Source: Pedobacter hiemivivus (GTDB taxonomy: Bacteria > Bacteroidota > Bacteroidia > Sphingobacteriales > Sphingobacteriaceae). Taken from it: a DNA stretch of 64,000 nucleotides. The stretch lies in contig NZ_SJSM01000002.1 of assembly GCF_004331685.1 (NCBI RefSeq), positions 62,001 through 126,000 on the forward strand. The letters are read 5' to 3'. A model generated the notes under the pieces. That model did not search any database. It had not been told where the DNA came from and saw only the letters and a program-made list of their open reading frames with translations. The translations under genes were made by a program, and so were the position numbers. Of the stretch, positions 46,434 through 54,959 are shown one piece after another; positions within the stretch are counted from its first letter, which is position 1, and every line of letters starts with the position of its first letter.

Positions 46434-47138
46434 ATGCAACAGAAATTAAGAATACTGCTGGTTGAAGATGAAGACCATTTATTAGATGCGATAAAATTAA
46501 ACCTTGAGCTTGAAGGTTATAAAGTACATGCCGTAAAAGACGGTAAAACGGCCTTGAAGGTTTTTAAGGAAGAACGTTTTAACCTAATCATTCTAGATGT
46601 AATGCTTCCAGAAATGGATGGATTCCAGGTATGTGAAACCATTAGATTAGAAAATACTGAAGTGCCTATTCTTTTCTTAACTGCTAAAAACACCAGTGAA
46701 GACAGAGTAATGGGACTTAAAAAAGGAGCCGATGATTATTTGGTAAAACCTTTTAACCTGGAAGAGCTAATCTTAAGAGTAGGCATCCTGGTGAAACGCA
46801 GCATGAAAGCTGACGATTTAAAAGAAATAAATTCTTATAAAATTGGTGATAAAACTATCTATTTTAATTCATTTGAATTGAAACAAGATGATGGTGTTAT
46901 TGTTCCTTTAACCAAAAAGGAAACCATGCTTTTGAAATTGCTGATAGAGCGTAAGAATGAAGCTGTATCCCGCGAGCAGATTTTGGAAACGGTTTGGAAT
47001 TATGACGTTTATCCGTCTACAAGAACGATAGATAACTTCATTTTAACTTTCCGTAAGTATTTTGAGCCAGACCAAAAGAATCCGGTTTATTTTCATTCCA
47101 TCAGAGGTGTAGGTTATAAATTCACTGATATTCATTAA
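46434..47138 (+). CDS. OmpR/PhoB-type response regulator
   Basis: A 234-residue regulator starting at ATG 46434 (a TTG at 46428 would add two residues and overlap the kinase gene). The receiver has LLVEDED at the start, acceptor Asp55 in ILDVMLPEMDG and the KP motif in YLVKPFN. The C-terminal winged helix (about 135-232) includes REQILETVWNYDVYPSTRTIDNF and IRGVGYKF. It should answer to the kinase 2 bp upstream. Its targets may include the neighbouring heme genes but no direct evidence is visible. Confidence 0.94.
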   Translation: MQQKLRILLVEDEDHLLDAIKLNLELEGYKVHAVKDGKTALKVFKEERFNLIILDVMLPEMDGFQVCETIRLENTEVPILFLTAKNTSEDRVMGLKKGADDYLVKPFNLEELILRVGILVKRSMKADDLKEINSYKIGDKTIYFNSFELKQDDGVIVPLTKKETMLLKLLIERKNEAVSREQILETVWNYDVYPSTRTIDNFILTFRKYFEPDQKNPVYFHSIRGVGYKFTDIH

Positions 47139-47653
47139 TGTATAATTCAAAAGGCAGGTATGCCCTGATGGCAGTTTTTGCTATCGCTAGTTTGGTATGC
47201 CTTTTTTATGATCAATATCAGCTGGCAGCAATTGCCGGCTTTTTGTTTGCCTTTGTTTTGTGGAGCCACTTTAAGCACAGTTCTATATTGCTGGCTTCAA
47301 AGCATTTTAAAAATGGCGACCATACACGTGCTGAGAAATTACTGAATGAGGTACCTAATGCTGATCGGTTAGCCCGAAACAGACGTGGGTACTATGAGTT
47401 TATGCGAGCTAATATTGCCTTAAAAAAGGAAGATTATGAGGCTGCAGAGCATCATTTTCAGATCGCCAGCCGTTTTCCATTAGGAGGAAAGAATGACAAG
47501 GCTTTTGTGATGATCCATTTGGCCAATCTAGCCTTAAGGAAGAAGGATAAAGTACGCAGTAGTGCTTACCTTGAAAAAGCAAAAGAGCTGGCGGTAACGC
47601 CAAAAGCACTTGACATAATTAGTAAAATAGAGAAAGAAGTAAACAGTTTATAA
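47138..47653 (+). CDS. TPR-repeat membrane protein
   Basis: A 171-residue protein. Residues about 8-48 hold two hydrophobic helices (ALMAVFAIASLVCLFYDQYQ; LAAIAGFLFAFVLW), followed by helical pairs (about 60-165) with TPR features (KNGDHTRAEKLLNEVP; MRANIALKKEDYEAAEHHFQIA; ANLALRKKDKVRSSAYLEKA). Its ATG overlaps the regulator stop by one base, so it is coupled to the two-component pair. It may be a scaffold, but its job is unknown. Confidence 0.75.
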   Translation: MYNSKGRYALMAVFAIASLVCLFYDQYQLAAIAGFLFAFVLWSHFKHSSILLASKHFKNGDHTRAEKLLNEVPNADRLARNRRGYYEFMRANIALKKEDYEAAEHHFQIASRFPLGGKNDKAFVMIHLANLALRKKDKVRSSAYLEKAKELAVTPKALDIISKIEKEVNSL

Positions 47654-47680
47654 AAGAAATAGAGGATAAATTAAGAACAA

Positions 47681-48703
47681 ATGAACACGTTATTTTTAGA
47701 TGCAGCATTTTCAAAGCAAACAGAACGTCCACCGGTATGGATGATGCGCCAGGCAGGTCGTTTTATGCCAGAGTATTGGGAGATTAAAAACAAGTACTCC
47801 TTTCTTGAAATGTGCAAAACACCAGAAATTGCTGCTGATGTAACGATGTTGCCAGTTGATTTGCTGGGTATTGATGCTGCTATTTTATTTTCTGATATCC
47901 TGGTTACCGGAGAGGCTATGGGGGGGGACCTGAGTTTTACACAAGGTGTTGGACCAAGGTTTGCGAATCCAGTACGTACATTGAAAGATGTGGATGCTTT
48001 GGAAGTAGATGTATTGGATAGGTTACAGTATGTTGCCGATGCAATTAAAGTGATACAACAACGCTTAAATGGTAGTATTCCACTGATTGGTTTTGCAGGT
48101 GCGCCTTTTACAGTGATGAGTTACTTAGTAGAAGGTGGTTCATCAAAAGATTTTAAATTAACTAAATTGTTGATGCATAATGAGCCAGAGGTTGCACATA
48201 AATTATTGGCTAAAATCGCAAAGGTTACTGCTGATTATCTGAACTTGCAAATTGCTGCTGGTGTTAATGCTGTACAAATTTTTGACAGCTGGGCTTTAGC
48301 TTTATCTTGGAACGACTATCAGGAATTCTCTCACCGTTATATTCAGGAAATTATTGCCAATTTAAATAGAAAGGATATTCCAGTAATTTCTTTCTGTAAA
48401 GGAAGTTCTGTGTTTGCTCCAATTATGGCAACTGCTAAACCAGATGTAATTTCTGTAGACTGGAATGCGGATCTTTTAAACATTAAAAATAGCCTACCTG
48501 CAGGTATTGCAGTTCAGGGAAATCTTGATCCGCATATTTTATATGCAAACAAACCTGTGATCAAAAGAGAGATCCTTAGATTGTTTGAGCGTATGCGTGG
48601 GGAGAAGGGCTTTATATGTAACCTTGGTCATGGTATTATGCCTGATATTCCTTTTGACAATGTAAAATATGCGATAGAGGTTATTAAGGAGTTCAAATAC
48701 TAG
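47681..48703 (+). CDS. hemE: Uroporphyrinogen decarboxylase
   Basis: A 340-residue enzyme that makes coproporphyrinogen III from uroporphyrinogen III. PPVWMMRQAGRFMPEY is the family signature, and GIDAAILFSDIL holds the catalytic Asp region; VQIFDSWA and LGHGIMPD match as well. Full length, ATG start, 27 bp after the TPR gene. Next gene (hemJ) begins 7 bp further. Confidence 0.97.
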   Translation: MNTLFLDAAFSKQTERPPVWMMRQAGRFMPEYWEIKNKYSFLEMCKTPEIAADVTMLPVDLLGIDAAILFSDILVTGEAMGGDLSFTQGVGPRFANPVRTLKDVDALEVDVLDRLQYVADAIKVIQQRLNGSIPLIGFAGAPFTVMSYLVEGGSSKDFKLTKLLMHNEPEVAHKLLAKIAKVTADYLNLQIAAGVNAVQIFDSWALALSWNDYQEFSHRYIQEIIANLNRKDIPVISFCKGSSVFAPIMATAKPDVISVDWNADLLNIKNSLPAGIAVQGNLDPHILYANKPVIKREILRLFERMRGEKGFICNLGHGIMPDIPFDNVKYAIEVIKEFKY

Positions 48704-48710
48704 GTTAAAA

Positions 48711-49259
48711 ATGGAGAAATACTATTACTACATCATGTCCGTTCACATCATCTTTGTGGTTAGTTGGATGGCTGGATTGTTTTATAGTGTGCGTTTATTC
48801 ATCTATCATACTGAAGCTAATGATCGGCCTGAAGTTGAACGCAATATCCTCCAAAAAGAATACGAAAAAATAGAGCATAAGCTCTGGCACATCATTACTA
48901 CACCTGCTATGGCCCTTACGGTACTTGCTGGTGTAGGCATGGTTTGCATACGACCATATCTGTTAACTACGCCTTGGTTTCATGTAAAGCTAGGCTTTGT
49001 AGCGGCATTACTGGTTTATCATTTTATTTGCCAGAACATCATGAAACAGCTAAAGCTTGGTAAATTTAAGCATAGCTCTTTTAAGCTTCGTTTGTGGAAT
49101 GAGGTAGCCACTATTTTGTTGGTTGCCATTGTATTTACCGTAGTTTTAAAAAGCGCTGTAGACTGGGTTTATGGGCTTATTGGTTTAATCGTTTTTGCTG
49201 TTGTAATTATGATGGCTGTAAAATGGTATAAACACTATCGGAAAAAGCACGATTGCTAA
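48711..49259 (+). CDS. hemJ: HemJ-type protoporphyrinogen IX oxidase
   Basis: A 182-residue membrane protein with about four to five helices. Early His12 in YIMSVHIIFVVSWMAGLFY and WFHVKLGFVAALLVYH are the conserved features of HemJ (UPF0093), which oxidises protoporphyrinogen using heme as cofactor. Lies 7 bp after hemE, supporting the assignment. The alternatives, CopD-like proteins, lack this context. No HemG or HemY is seen in the window. Confidence 0.88.
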   Translation: MEKYYYYIMSVHIIFVVSWMAGLFYSVRLFIYHTEANDRPEVERNILQKEYEKIEHKLWHIITTPAMALTVLAGVGMVCIRPYLLTTPWFHVKLGFVAALLVYHFICQNIMKQLKLGKFKHSSFKLRLWNEVATILLVAIVFTVVLKSAVDWVYGLIGLIVFAVVIMMAVKWYKHYRKKHDC

Positions 49260-49281
49260 AATTGCTTTTATCTTTGTAGCT

Positions 49282-50274
49282 GTGGAAGAACCTATCATTA
49301 CCGTTAAAAACTTAACAAAGCAGCATCAAGCTGGACAATCATCTGGTGTTAGTGATGTCAGTTTCGACATCAAAAAAGGAAATATTATCGCTATTCTAGG
49401 TGAAAGTGGGAGTGGCAAATCGACATTACTGAAATGTATTTACGGTTTGCTGAAGGTAGATAGTGGCGAGGTGTCTTTTAAAGGTAAACGTATTTTTGGA
49501 CCTGATGAGCAGCTTATCCCTGGTCATAAGGAAATGAAAATGGTTACGCAGGACTTTTCTTTAAACATATACGCTAAGGTATATGATAATATAGCATCCA
49601 TGCTTTCCAATACCAATATACAAGCAAAGCAAGAAAAGACCATGGAGATGATGCAACACCTGCACATCGAGCATCTTAAAGACAAGAAAATTACGCAATT
49701 AAGTGGGGGAGAGCAGCAACGTGTAGCTATAGCAAAGGCAATGGTAAGCGATACCGCTGTATTGTTATTGGACGAGCCTTTTAGTCAGGTTGATGCCTTA
49801 TTGAAAAACCAGTTGCGCGCTGATATTAAAAGAGTAGCTGCTGAAACTGGTGTTACGGTAGTTATGGTGTCCCATGATCCCGCTGACGGCTTATTTCTTG
49901 CTGATGAATTACTTATCCTTAAGGATGGAAAGTTATTGCAACTGGGCAATCCTGCTTATGTATATAATCATCCTGATCACATTTATACTGCACAGCTACT
50001 AGGTAATGCCGTTGTTTTAAATGCGGAAGATGCAGCAAAGCTAGGTTTAGAAATAAAAACAGGGCAAGCTGTTTTTTATCCGGAATGGGTAGAGTTAAAG
50101 AACTCCTGGAACAGCAAACGCTTTGAAGTGAAAGATGTGTACTATAAAGGTTTTTATGAAGAGTTGTTGCTGGAGCGGAACGGAGTAGTGATCAGAGCTA
50201 TCCAGCTAAACCGGGGCGAACATAAAAAGAACGATCATGTTCAGGCCAACATCACTCGTTTTTTGACTTTGTAA
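49282..50274 (+). CDS. ABC transporter ATPase without a permease neighbour
   Basis: A 330-residue ATPase starting at GTG. Residues about 1-235 are an ABC domain with Walker A GESGSGKST, signature LSGGEQQR and Walker B LLLDEPFSQVD. About 95 residues follow with a TOBE-like beta fold (KTGQAVFYPEWVELKNSWNSKRFEVKD), as in PotA/FbpC-type importers of ferric iron or polyamines. No permease or binding protein is present, though it sits 22 bp after hemJ. Substrate and partner unknown. A TATCTTTG at 49269-49276 lies 5 bp before the GTG, perhaps coincidental. Confidence 0.85.
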   Translation: MEEPIITVKNLTKQHQAGQSSGVSDVSFDIKKGNIIAILGESGSGKSTLLKCIYGLLKVDSGEVSFKGKRIFGPDEQLIPGHKEMKMVTQDFSLNIYAKVYDNIASMLSNTNIQAKQEKTMEMMQHLHIEHLKDKKITQLSGGEQQRVAIAKAMVSDTAVLLLDEPFSQVDALLKNQLRADIKRVAAETGVTVVMVSHDPADGLFLADELLILKDGKLLQLGNPAYVYNHPDHIYTAQLLGNAVVLNAEDAAKLGLEIKTGQAVFYPEWVELKNSWNSKRFEVKDVYYKGFYEELLLERNGVVIRAIQLNRGEHKKNDHVQANITRFLTL

Positions 50275-50381
50275 AGCCATAAAAATCAATCTGCTAAAAT
50301 TTCATTTTTCATTTTCGTGTCATAACATCTGTTTGTGGAGTCATCCTGACTTTTTTACTAAAATATTCAGGAGTTGAGTGT

Positions 50382-50389
50382 TAACTTTG
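50382..50389 (+). promoter_or_regulatory. Candidate -7 element for the DUF5686 gene
   Basis: TAACTTTG followed by CAGCG, 46 bp before the ATG. Good match to TAnnTTTG; the expected -33 TTG is missing. Confidence 0.45.
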
Positions 50390-50435
50390 CAGCGCTTAAT
50401 CAGTTTAAGCGATACATCTTAAAGTATAAAAGCAG

Positions 50436-53006
50436 ATGCAGAAGGGACAACCTCAATCCATAATAGTAAGAATCATTTTTTTGTTCACCATAATCTTGTG
50501 CAGCTTGTCGTCTTTTGCACAAGAAACAGCTGTAAAGGGAATTGTTACCGATGTAGGTACTAAAGAAACTATCCCTTATGCTTCTTATATCGTTGTAGGT
50601 AGCGGTAAAGGCGGGCGTACGGATGCCGATGGTCGATATAACATCACCATAGATGGTAATTATACCCAGCTTAAATTTAGTTATGTGGGTTATAAGTCAC
50701 AGGTAAGGACTATTAAGCCGGGGACTATCCAGACAATTAATATTCAATTGCAAAGCGAGGCGATGCAGATGAATGAAGTGGTGATCAAGGGCGGTAAAAA
50801 GCCAAAGTATCGCAACAAAGAGAACCCCGCTGTAGAACTGATTCGTAAGGTAATCGCCAATAAGTCGAAGAACCGTATGGAAAGTTACGACTATGTGAAT
50901 TATAAAAAATATGAAAGGATGCTGTTTTCTATGAGCAATCTTTCTGATAAGTTTAAAAATAAAAAGATATTCCGCAATTATCAGTTCTTGTTTCAGGAAC
51001 AGGATTCTAATAAAATTGGGGGTAAAAATCTATTGCCGGTTTTTCAGCAGGAAAAGCTTTCGGAGAATTATTTCCGTAAAAGCCCCGAAAAGATGAAAAC
51101 TGTAGTAGTTGCTGATAAGCAAGTGAATTTTGATCCGCTTTTTGTTGATAATCAAGGTCTTACTGCTTATTTCGATAGGATGTATCAGGATATTGATATT
51201 TACGATAATAATATTTCTATCATTAGTAACCTGTTGTTAAGTCCGATAGCCGAGGGTGCTCCAACTTTCTATAAGTTTTTTATTACAGATACGATCAAAA
51301 CCCAGCAACCTCAATTGATAGAGCTTTCTTTTACACCACGAGGTAAAATGGATATGTTGTTTGAAGGTAAGTTGTATGTTACTATGGATGGAAATTATGC
51401 TGTTCAAAACGCATATCTTACCGTTAATAAAGATATTAACCTGAATTTTGTTAGAGGACTTGAAGTGAAACTTGAGTTTGATCAGAACCCTGATAAGCGA
51501 TATCATCTGAGTAAAAGTAACTTGATTGTAGATTTTGGAATCACTAAAAAAAATGGTACTGGATTTACGGGTGAACGTACGGTTACTTATAAGGACTACG
51601 AAATTAACCAGCCACCAGCAGAAGACGTTTATAAAGGCTCAGCTGCATTGGCTGTTGCACCGGATGCAACTAAGAAGTCTGATCAGTTTTGGATAGATAA
51701 CAGGCCTGAAGCCTTGAATCTTAACAGCTCCAAAATATATCGGAATTTAGATACGTTACAAACTATTCCATCTTTTAAGCGAACCATGGATATTGTAACG
51801 CTATTTTTTGCGGGCTACAAGGATTTTGGCCCCTTTGAAATGGGACCTGTAAATACTTTTTACAGCTTTAACAGTGTAGAAGGTTTTCGTTTACGTTTAG
51901 GGGGTAGATCAACAACTGCGTTAAGTAAAAGATATTATTTTGAGACCTATGCTGCTTATGGCTTTGATGACCAAAAATGGAAATATTTCCTAAGTAGTAC
52001 TTATTCATTAAACAACAAGTCAATTTATTCTTTTCCGCAAAATTACTTAAGGGCAAGTTTTCAGCGGGATACTAAGATTCCAGGCCAGGAGTTAGAGTTT
52101 GTTCAGGAAGACAATTTTCTTTTATCATTTAAAAGGGGGGACAACAGCATGATGACGTATAATGATATTTATAGGTTGGATTATGTTCATGAATATGAAA
52201 ATCACTTCTCTTATAGTTTAGGTTTGCGTAAATGGAGTCAGACTCCAGGTGGAGGTTTATATTTTAACAACTCGGGACAAACTCTTTTTTCAAGGACCAA
52301 TCAAATCAATACTTCAGAGATTACTGTAGGACTAAGGTATGCACCGCATGAGAAATTTTATCAGGGTAAATTATATCGTACACCTTTCGTTGATAAATAT
52401 CCAATATTTAACCTACGCTATACGGCGGGTTTGAAAGGTGTTTTAGGAGGTGAATACAATTACCATAACTTTATGGCTAGTGCTGAAAAGCGTTTTTATT
52501 TGTCGCAATTGGGCTATACTGATGTGACTTTAGAAGGCGGTTATAATGTGGGTAAGTTGCCTTTTCCACTATTGTCTATTCATCGAGCCAATCAAACTTA
52601 TGCTTATCAATTGCAATCGTATAATTTGATGAACTTCCTTGAATTTGTGAGTGATCATTATGCCAGCATTAATATCGACCAGAATTTTAATGGATTCTTT
52701 TTTAACAAGATCCCATTGCTTCAAAAATTAAAATTAAGGGAGGTAATGTCGTTTAAAGCTTTATATGGTGGTTTACGTGATGAGAACAATCCAGATAAAA
52801 ATCCTAATGCGATGCAGTTTGTGCGTAATCAGGACGGCTTGCCAATTACTCACGGCTTAAGTAGCGAGCCTTATATCGAAGGAAGTGTTGGTATTGGGAA
52901 CATCTTTAAAGTACTAAGGGTTGACGCTGTAAAGCGTTTCAATTACCTGGATAATCCAGGTGTTTCGAGCTGGGGATTCCGTGCCAGGGTAAAATTTGAT
53001 TTTTAG
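50436..53006 (+). CDS. Surface protein: carboxypeptidase-like plus DUF5686
   Basis: An 856-residue exported protein. The signal peptide ends about residue 29 (SSFA). Residues about 33-112 are a carboxypeptidase-regulatory-like/CarbopepD_reg_2 domain (KGIVTDVGTKETIPYASYIVVGSGKGGRT...), then DUF5686 over the rest (VIKGGKKPKYRNKENPAVELIRKVIANKSKN; LLLSPIAEGAPTFYKFFITDT), a beta-barrel-like outer-membrane domain ending GFRARVKFDF. Members are SusC-like in start but lack a TonB plug. A promoter is upstream and a terminator 12 bp behind, so it stands alone. Role unknown. Confidence 0.9.
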   Translation: MQKGQPQSIIVRIIFLFTIILCSLSSFAQETAVKGIVTDVGTKETIPYASYIVVGSGKGGRTDADGRYNITIDGNYTQLKFSYVGYKSQVRTIKPGTIQTINIQLQSEAMQMNEVVIKGGKKPKYRNKENPAVELIRKVIANKSKNRMESYDYVNYKKYERMLFSMSNLSDKFKNKKIFRNYQFLFQEQDSNKIGGKNLLPVFQQEKLSENYFRKSPEKMKTVVVADKQVNFDPLFVDNQGLTAYFDRMYQDIDIYDNNISIISNLLLSPIAEGAPTFYKFFITDTIKTQQPQLIELSFTPRGKMDMLFEGKLYVTMDGNYAVQNAYLTVNKDINLNFVRGLEVKLEFDQNPDKRYHLSKSNLIVDFGITKKNGTGFTGERTVTYKDYEINQPPAEDVYKGSAALAVAPDATKKSDQFWIDNRPEALNLNSSKIYRNLDTLQTIPSFKRTMDIVTLFFAGYKDFGPFEMGPVNTFYSFNSVEGFRLRLGGRSTTALSKRYYFETYAAYGFDDQKWKYFLSSTYSLNNKSIYSFPQNYLRASFQRDTKIPGQELEFVQEDNFLLSFKRGDNSMMTYNDIYRLDYVHEYENHFSYSLGLRKWSQTPGGGLYFNNSGQTLFSRTNQINTSEITVGLRYAPHEKFYQGKLYRTPFVDKYPIFNLRYTAGLKGVLGGEYNYHNFMASAEKRFYLSQLGYTDVTLEGGYNVGKLPFPLLSIHRANQTYAYQLQSYNLMNFLEFVSDHYASINIDQNFNGFFFNKIPLLQKLKLREVMSFKALYGGLRDENNPDKNPNAMQFVRNQDGLPITHGLSSEPYIEGSVGIGNIFKVLRVDAVKRFNYLDNPGVSSWGFRARVKFDF

Positions 53007-53014
53007 TCAAAATA

Positions 53015-53060
53015 GAAAGCAGGGTGACTAAGCATAAAGTTTAGTCACCCTGCTTTTTTT
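53015..53060. terminator. Bidirectional intrinsic terminator
   Basis: AAAGCAGGGTGACTA (53016-53030) pairs with TAGTCACCCTGCTTT (53042-53056), an almost 15-bp stem with an A/T run on both sides. It stands between two convergent genes. Confidence 0.92.
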
Positions 53061-53064
53061 ATGA

Positions 53065-53484
53065 TTAATCGAAAGCAATCTGTTCTGGTCCGGATACTTT
53101 TTCGATATGACAGGCGCATTTACCACCTTTTACTTTAATAATAGCAGATTTTGTCTGATTAGTCTCCACAGATGTACCAGTGATTTTTAAATCATCTCCA
53201 GCTTCAGACAGACTTTTGGTATTCCCGTCATCCACTATTATAAAAGAACCTTTTATTAGATTGGATGCTGCAGCAGAATTTGCATACACTTTTTCTCCGG
53301 TTCTTTGGTTTACCACACTAAAGTCTTTAACCTCGGCACCCACTGCTTTGTTGTCTACGAATTTTATAACCAAAGAGCGAAATTCCTCAGTACAGATTCT
53401 GTCTTCGCATCCCGTGTCAGTTGTCTTTTCTTTACAAGACAGCAAGGCGCTGACCAGTAAGAGTGCAAGTACTATTTTTTTCAT
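53065..53484 (-). CDS. Lipoprotein with C-terminal Cys-X-Cys-His
   Basis: A 139-residue lipoprotein with lipobox ALLSC (Cys about 17). The mature part is beta-rich (VIKFVDNKAVGAEVKDFSVVNQRTGEK; SFIIVDDGNTKSLSEAG). Two early cysteines are in GCEDRICTEE and a late one in KGGKCACHIEKV, giving a cluster that could bind a metal or form disulphides. No named domain recognised. It is the last member of the minus-strand gene run that follows the TonB receptor, ending 5 bp before the shared terminator. Confidence 0.68.
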   Translation of the reverse strand: MKKIVLALLLVSALLSCKEKTTDTGCEDRICTEEFRSLVIKFVDNKAVGAEVKDFSVVNQRTGEKVYANSAAASNLIKGSFIIVDDGNTKSLSEAGDDLKITGTSVETNQTKSAIIKVKGGKCACHIEKVSGPEQIAFD

Positions 53485-53535
53485 AATTTATCGGTTTTAG
53501 TGATAAACGTAATAACTCACTAAAACGCTACATTT

Positions 53536-54012
53536 TTACTCAATTTTTATACTTAACCCTTTTATGGTTTGCCAGCCTTCTTTGTCTGTCAATCTGATCA
53601 TAAAATGATAGTCACCAGGATCAATATCCGCCGGTATTTGAATTTCTGCACTTGCCTGATAGGTTTTTTGCCCTGAAGGAATAGTAATGTTCTTAATCAG
53701 TAAGAATGGTTTTACAGGCTGTTTAACCTGAGCCAGATTGCATTCTTCCAGTTCGGTACTATGCGTATGGTGATCAAAATTATGATGGATGTCCAGATTT
53801 AGTGATCCCAACTGGACATTATCGCTAAGCAATGCCTTGAATATAAATTTCTCCCCACGTTTAACTACACTGCATTGTTTTGGAAATGCGTCACTTGTAG
53901 CCGTATTGATCTCTGGATAAATTGTGTCAATTGGTTCGGTATTATCTTTACTACAATTGCTCAGCACGAGCATCAATGCCAGGCAGAGGCTCAATAAACT
54001 TAGTTTTTTCAT
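53536..54012 (-). CDS. DUF4625 lipoprotein, His-rich
   Basis: A 158-residue lipoprotein with lipobox VLSNC (Cys about 20). The DUF4625 domain fills the rest, an immunoglobulin-like fold with KRGEKFIFKALLSDNVQLGSL and DPGDYHFMIRLTDKEGW. The stretch HHNFDHHTHSTELEECN is unusually His-rich, which suggests metal contact. Stop is one base from the neighbouring DUF4625 gene's start on the same strand, so the two are translated together. Confidence 0.82.
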   Translation of the reverse strand: MKKLSLLSLCLALMLVLSNCSKDNTEPIDTIYPEINTATSDAFPKQCSVVKRGEKFIFKALLSDNVQLGSLNLDIHHNFDHHTHSTELEECNLAQVKQPVKPFLLIKNITIPSGQKTYQASAEIQIPADIDPGDYHFMIRLTDKEGWQTIKGLSIKIE

Positions 54013-54013
54013 T

Positions 54014-54931
54014 TTATTTATAGTCTATTGTGATAGGTATTACTTTATAAGTGCTGATGTTGTGCGTGGTGTTTTTGTATAGGATAACCCAATTGTATTT
54101 TTCTGATTCCCATATTTTCTCTCCATTAATTGGGTTAGCTGCCGGCTCATTGTTGTCTTTTTCGGCGCCAATTACAATGGATTCACCACCATATACGCCA
54201 TTTATCTGTTTTAGCGTAGTGATTTTTGAAGCGGCAGCAAGCGCTTTGTGTTCTATTTTAGAGACAACAATCGCTTTGCTAAGGTCAAGCTTATCGATGC
54301 TTTCTGGGTAATAATTGGCTTTCCTTTTTATGAGTACAGAGTATAGAATGCCATCACCTTTAATGTCATTCACTTGTGCATGAAGTTTCAGCTCATCACC
54401 CTTTTTAACAATCAGTTCAGTTTCCATATAGGTACCCATGGAATAAATCATGATGTCATTACGCGAGACAAAGTCGCGGCCAATTTTTGGATCAACAGGG
54501 ATATTTGCAGGGTCAATGATGGTTAGGTCTTCCTTAATTTCAAGTTTCGTCCCATTTTCATCCAGCACTACAAAGTAGAAATCATATTTGCCTTCGGGTG
54601 CCTCGGCTGGAATGGTAAAGTGCTTGTGTACATTGGTGTTTTTAGCACCCTTGTATTCTGCCCAGGTCAATTCAAATTTCCAGGTAGCAGTATACTTTTC
54701 GCCGCTTTTCTGTAATATCTTTACCCGAACATCTTTTATCTTATCGGCAGCTATCACATCCGCATTGAAATGGAAATCCCTTCCCCTCAATGCTTGCTTG
54801 TTTCCCGATCCGATTTCTACATTTGTTGCAGTGGGAATTGCCTTTTCAGGTTCAACTTCTTTATCTTTTTTACAGGCCTGGAAAGCTGTAACAAAAAGTA
54901 GTAAAGCCGCTATAATTTTCTTTGTGTTCAT
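54014..54931 (-). CDS. DUF4625 lipoprotein, larger copy
   Basis: A 305-residue lipoprotein. I start it at 54931 (MNTKKIIAALLLF) because the signal peptide with lipobox AFQAC begins there; an ATG 54 bases upstream would add a hydrophilic leader and overlap the TonB gene. Two DUF4625-like segments are visible (about 30-140, GRDFHFNADVIAADKIKDVRV; and about 150-295, KKGDELKLHAQVNDIKGDGI). It sits 28 bp after the TonB receptor and 1 bp before the second DUF4625 gene. Presumed surface accessory of the receptor. Confidence 0.8.
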   Translation of the reverse strand: MNTKKIIAALLLFVTAFQACKKDKEVEPEKAIPTATNVEIGSGNKQALRGRDFHFNADVIAADKIKDVRVKILQKSGEKYTATWKFELTWAEYKGAKNTNVHKHFTIPAEAPEGKYDFYFVVLDENGTKLEIKEDLTIIDPANIPVDPKIGRDFVSRNDIMIYSMGTYMETELIVKKGDELKLHAQVNDIKGDGILYSVLIKRKANYYPESIDKLDLSKAIVVSKIEHKALAAASKITTLKQINGVYGGESIVIGAEKDNNEPAANPINGEKIWESEKYNWVILYKNTTHNISTYKVIPITIDYK

Positions 54932-54959
54932 AGTTGATAATGTGTTTTTGTTTGAAATT

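Noticed and set aside
49269..49276. TATCTTTG as a promoter of the ABC ATPase gene
   Set aside because: Only 5 bp before the GTG and without a -33 element at the right distance; read-through from hemJ is simpler.
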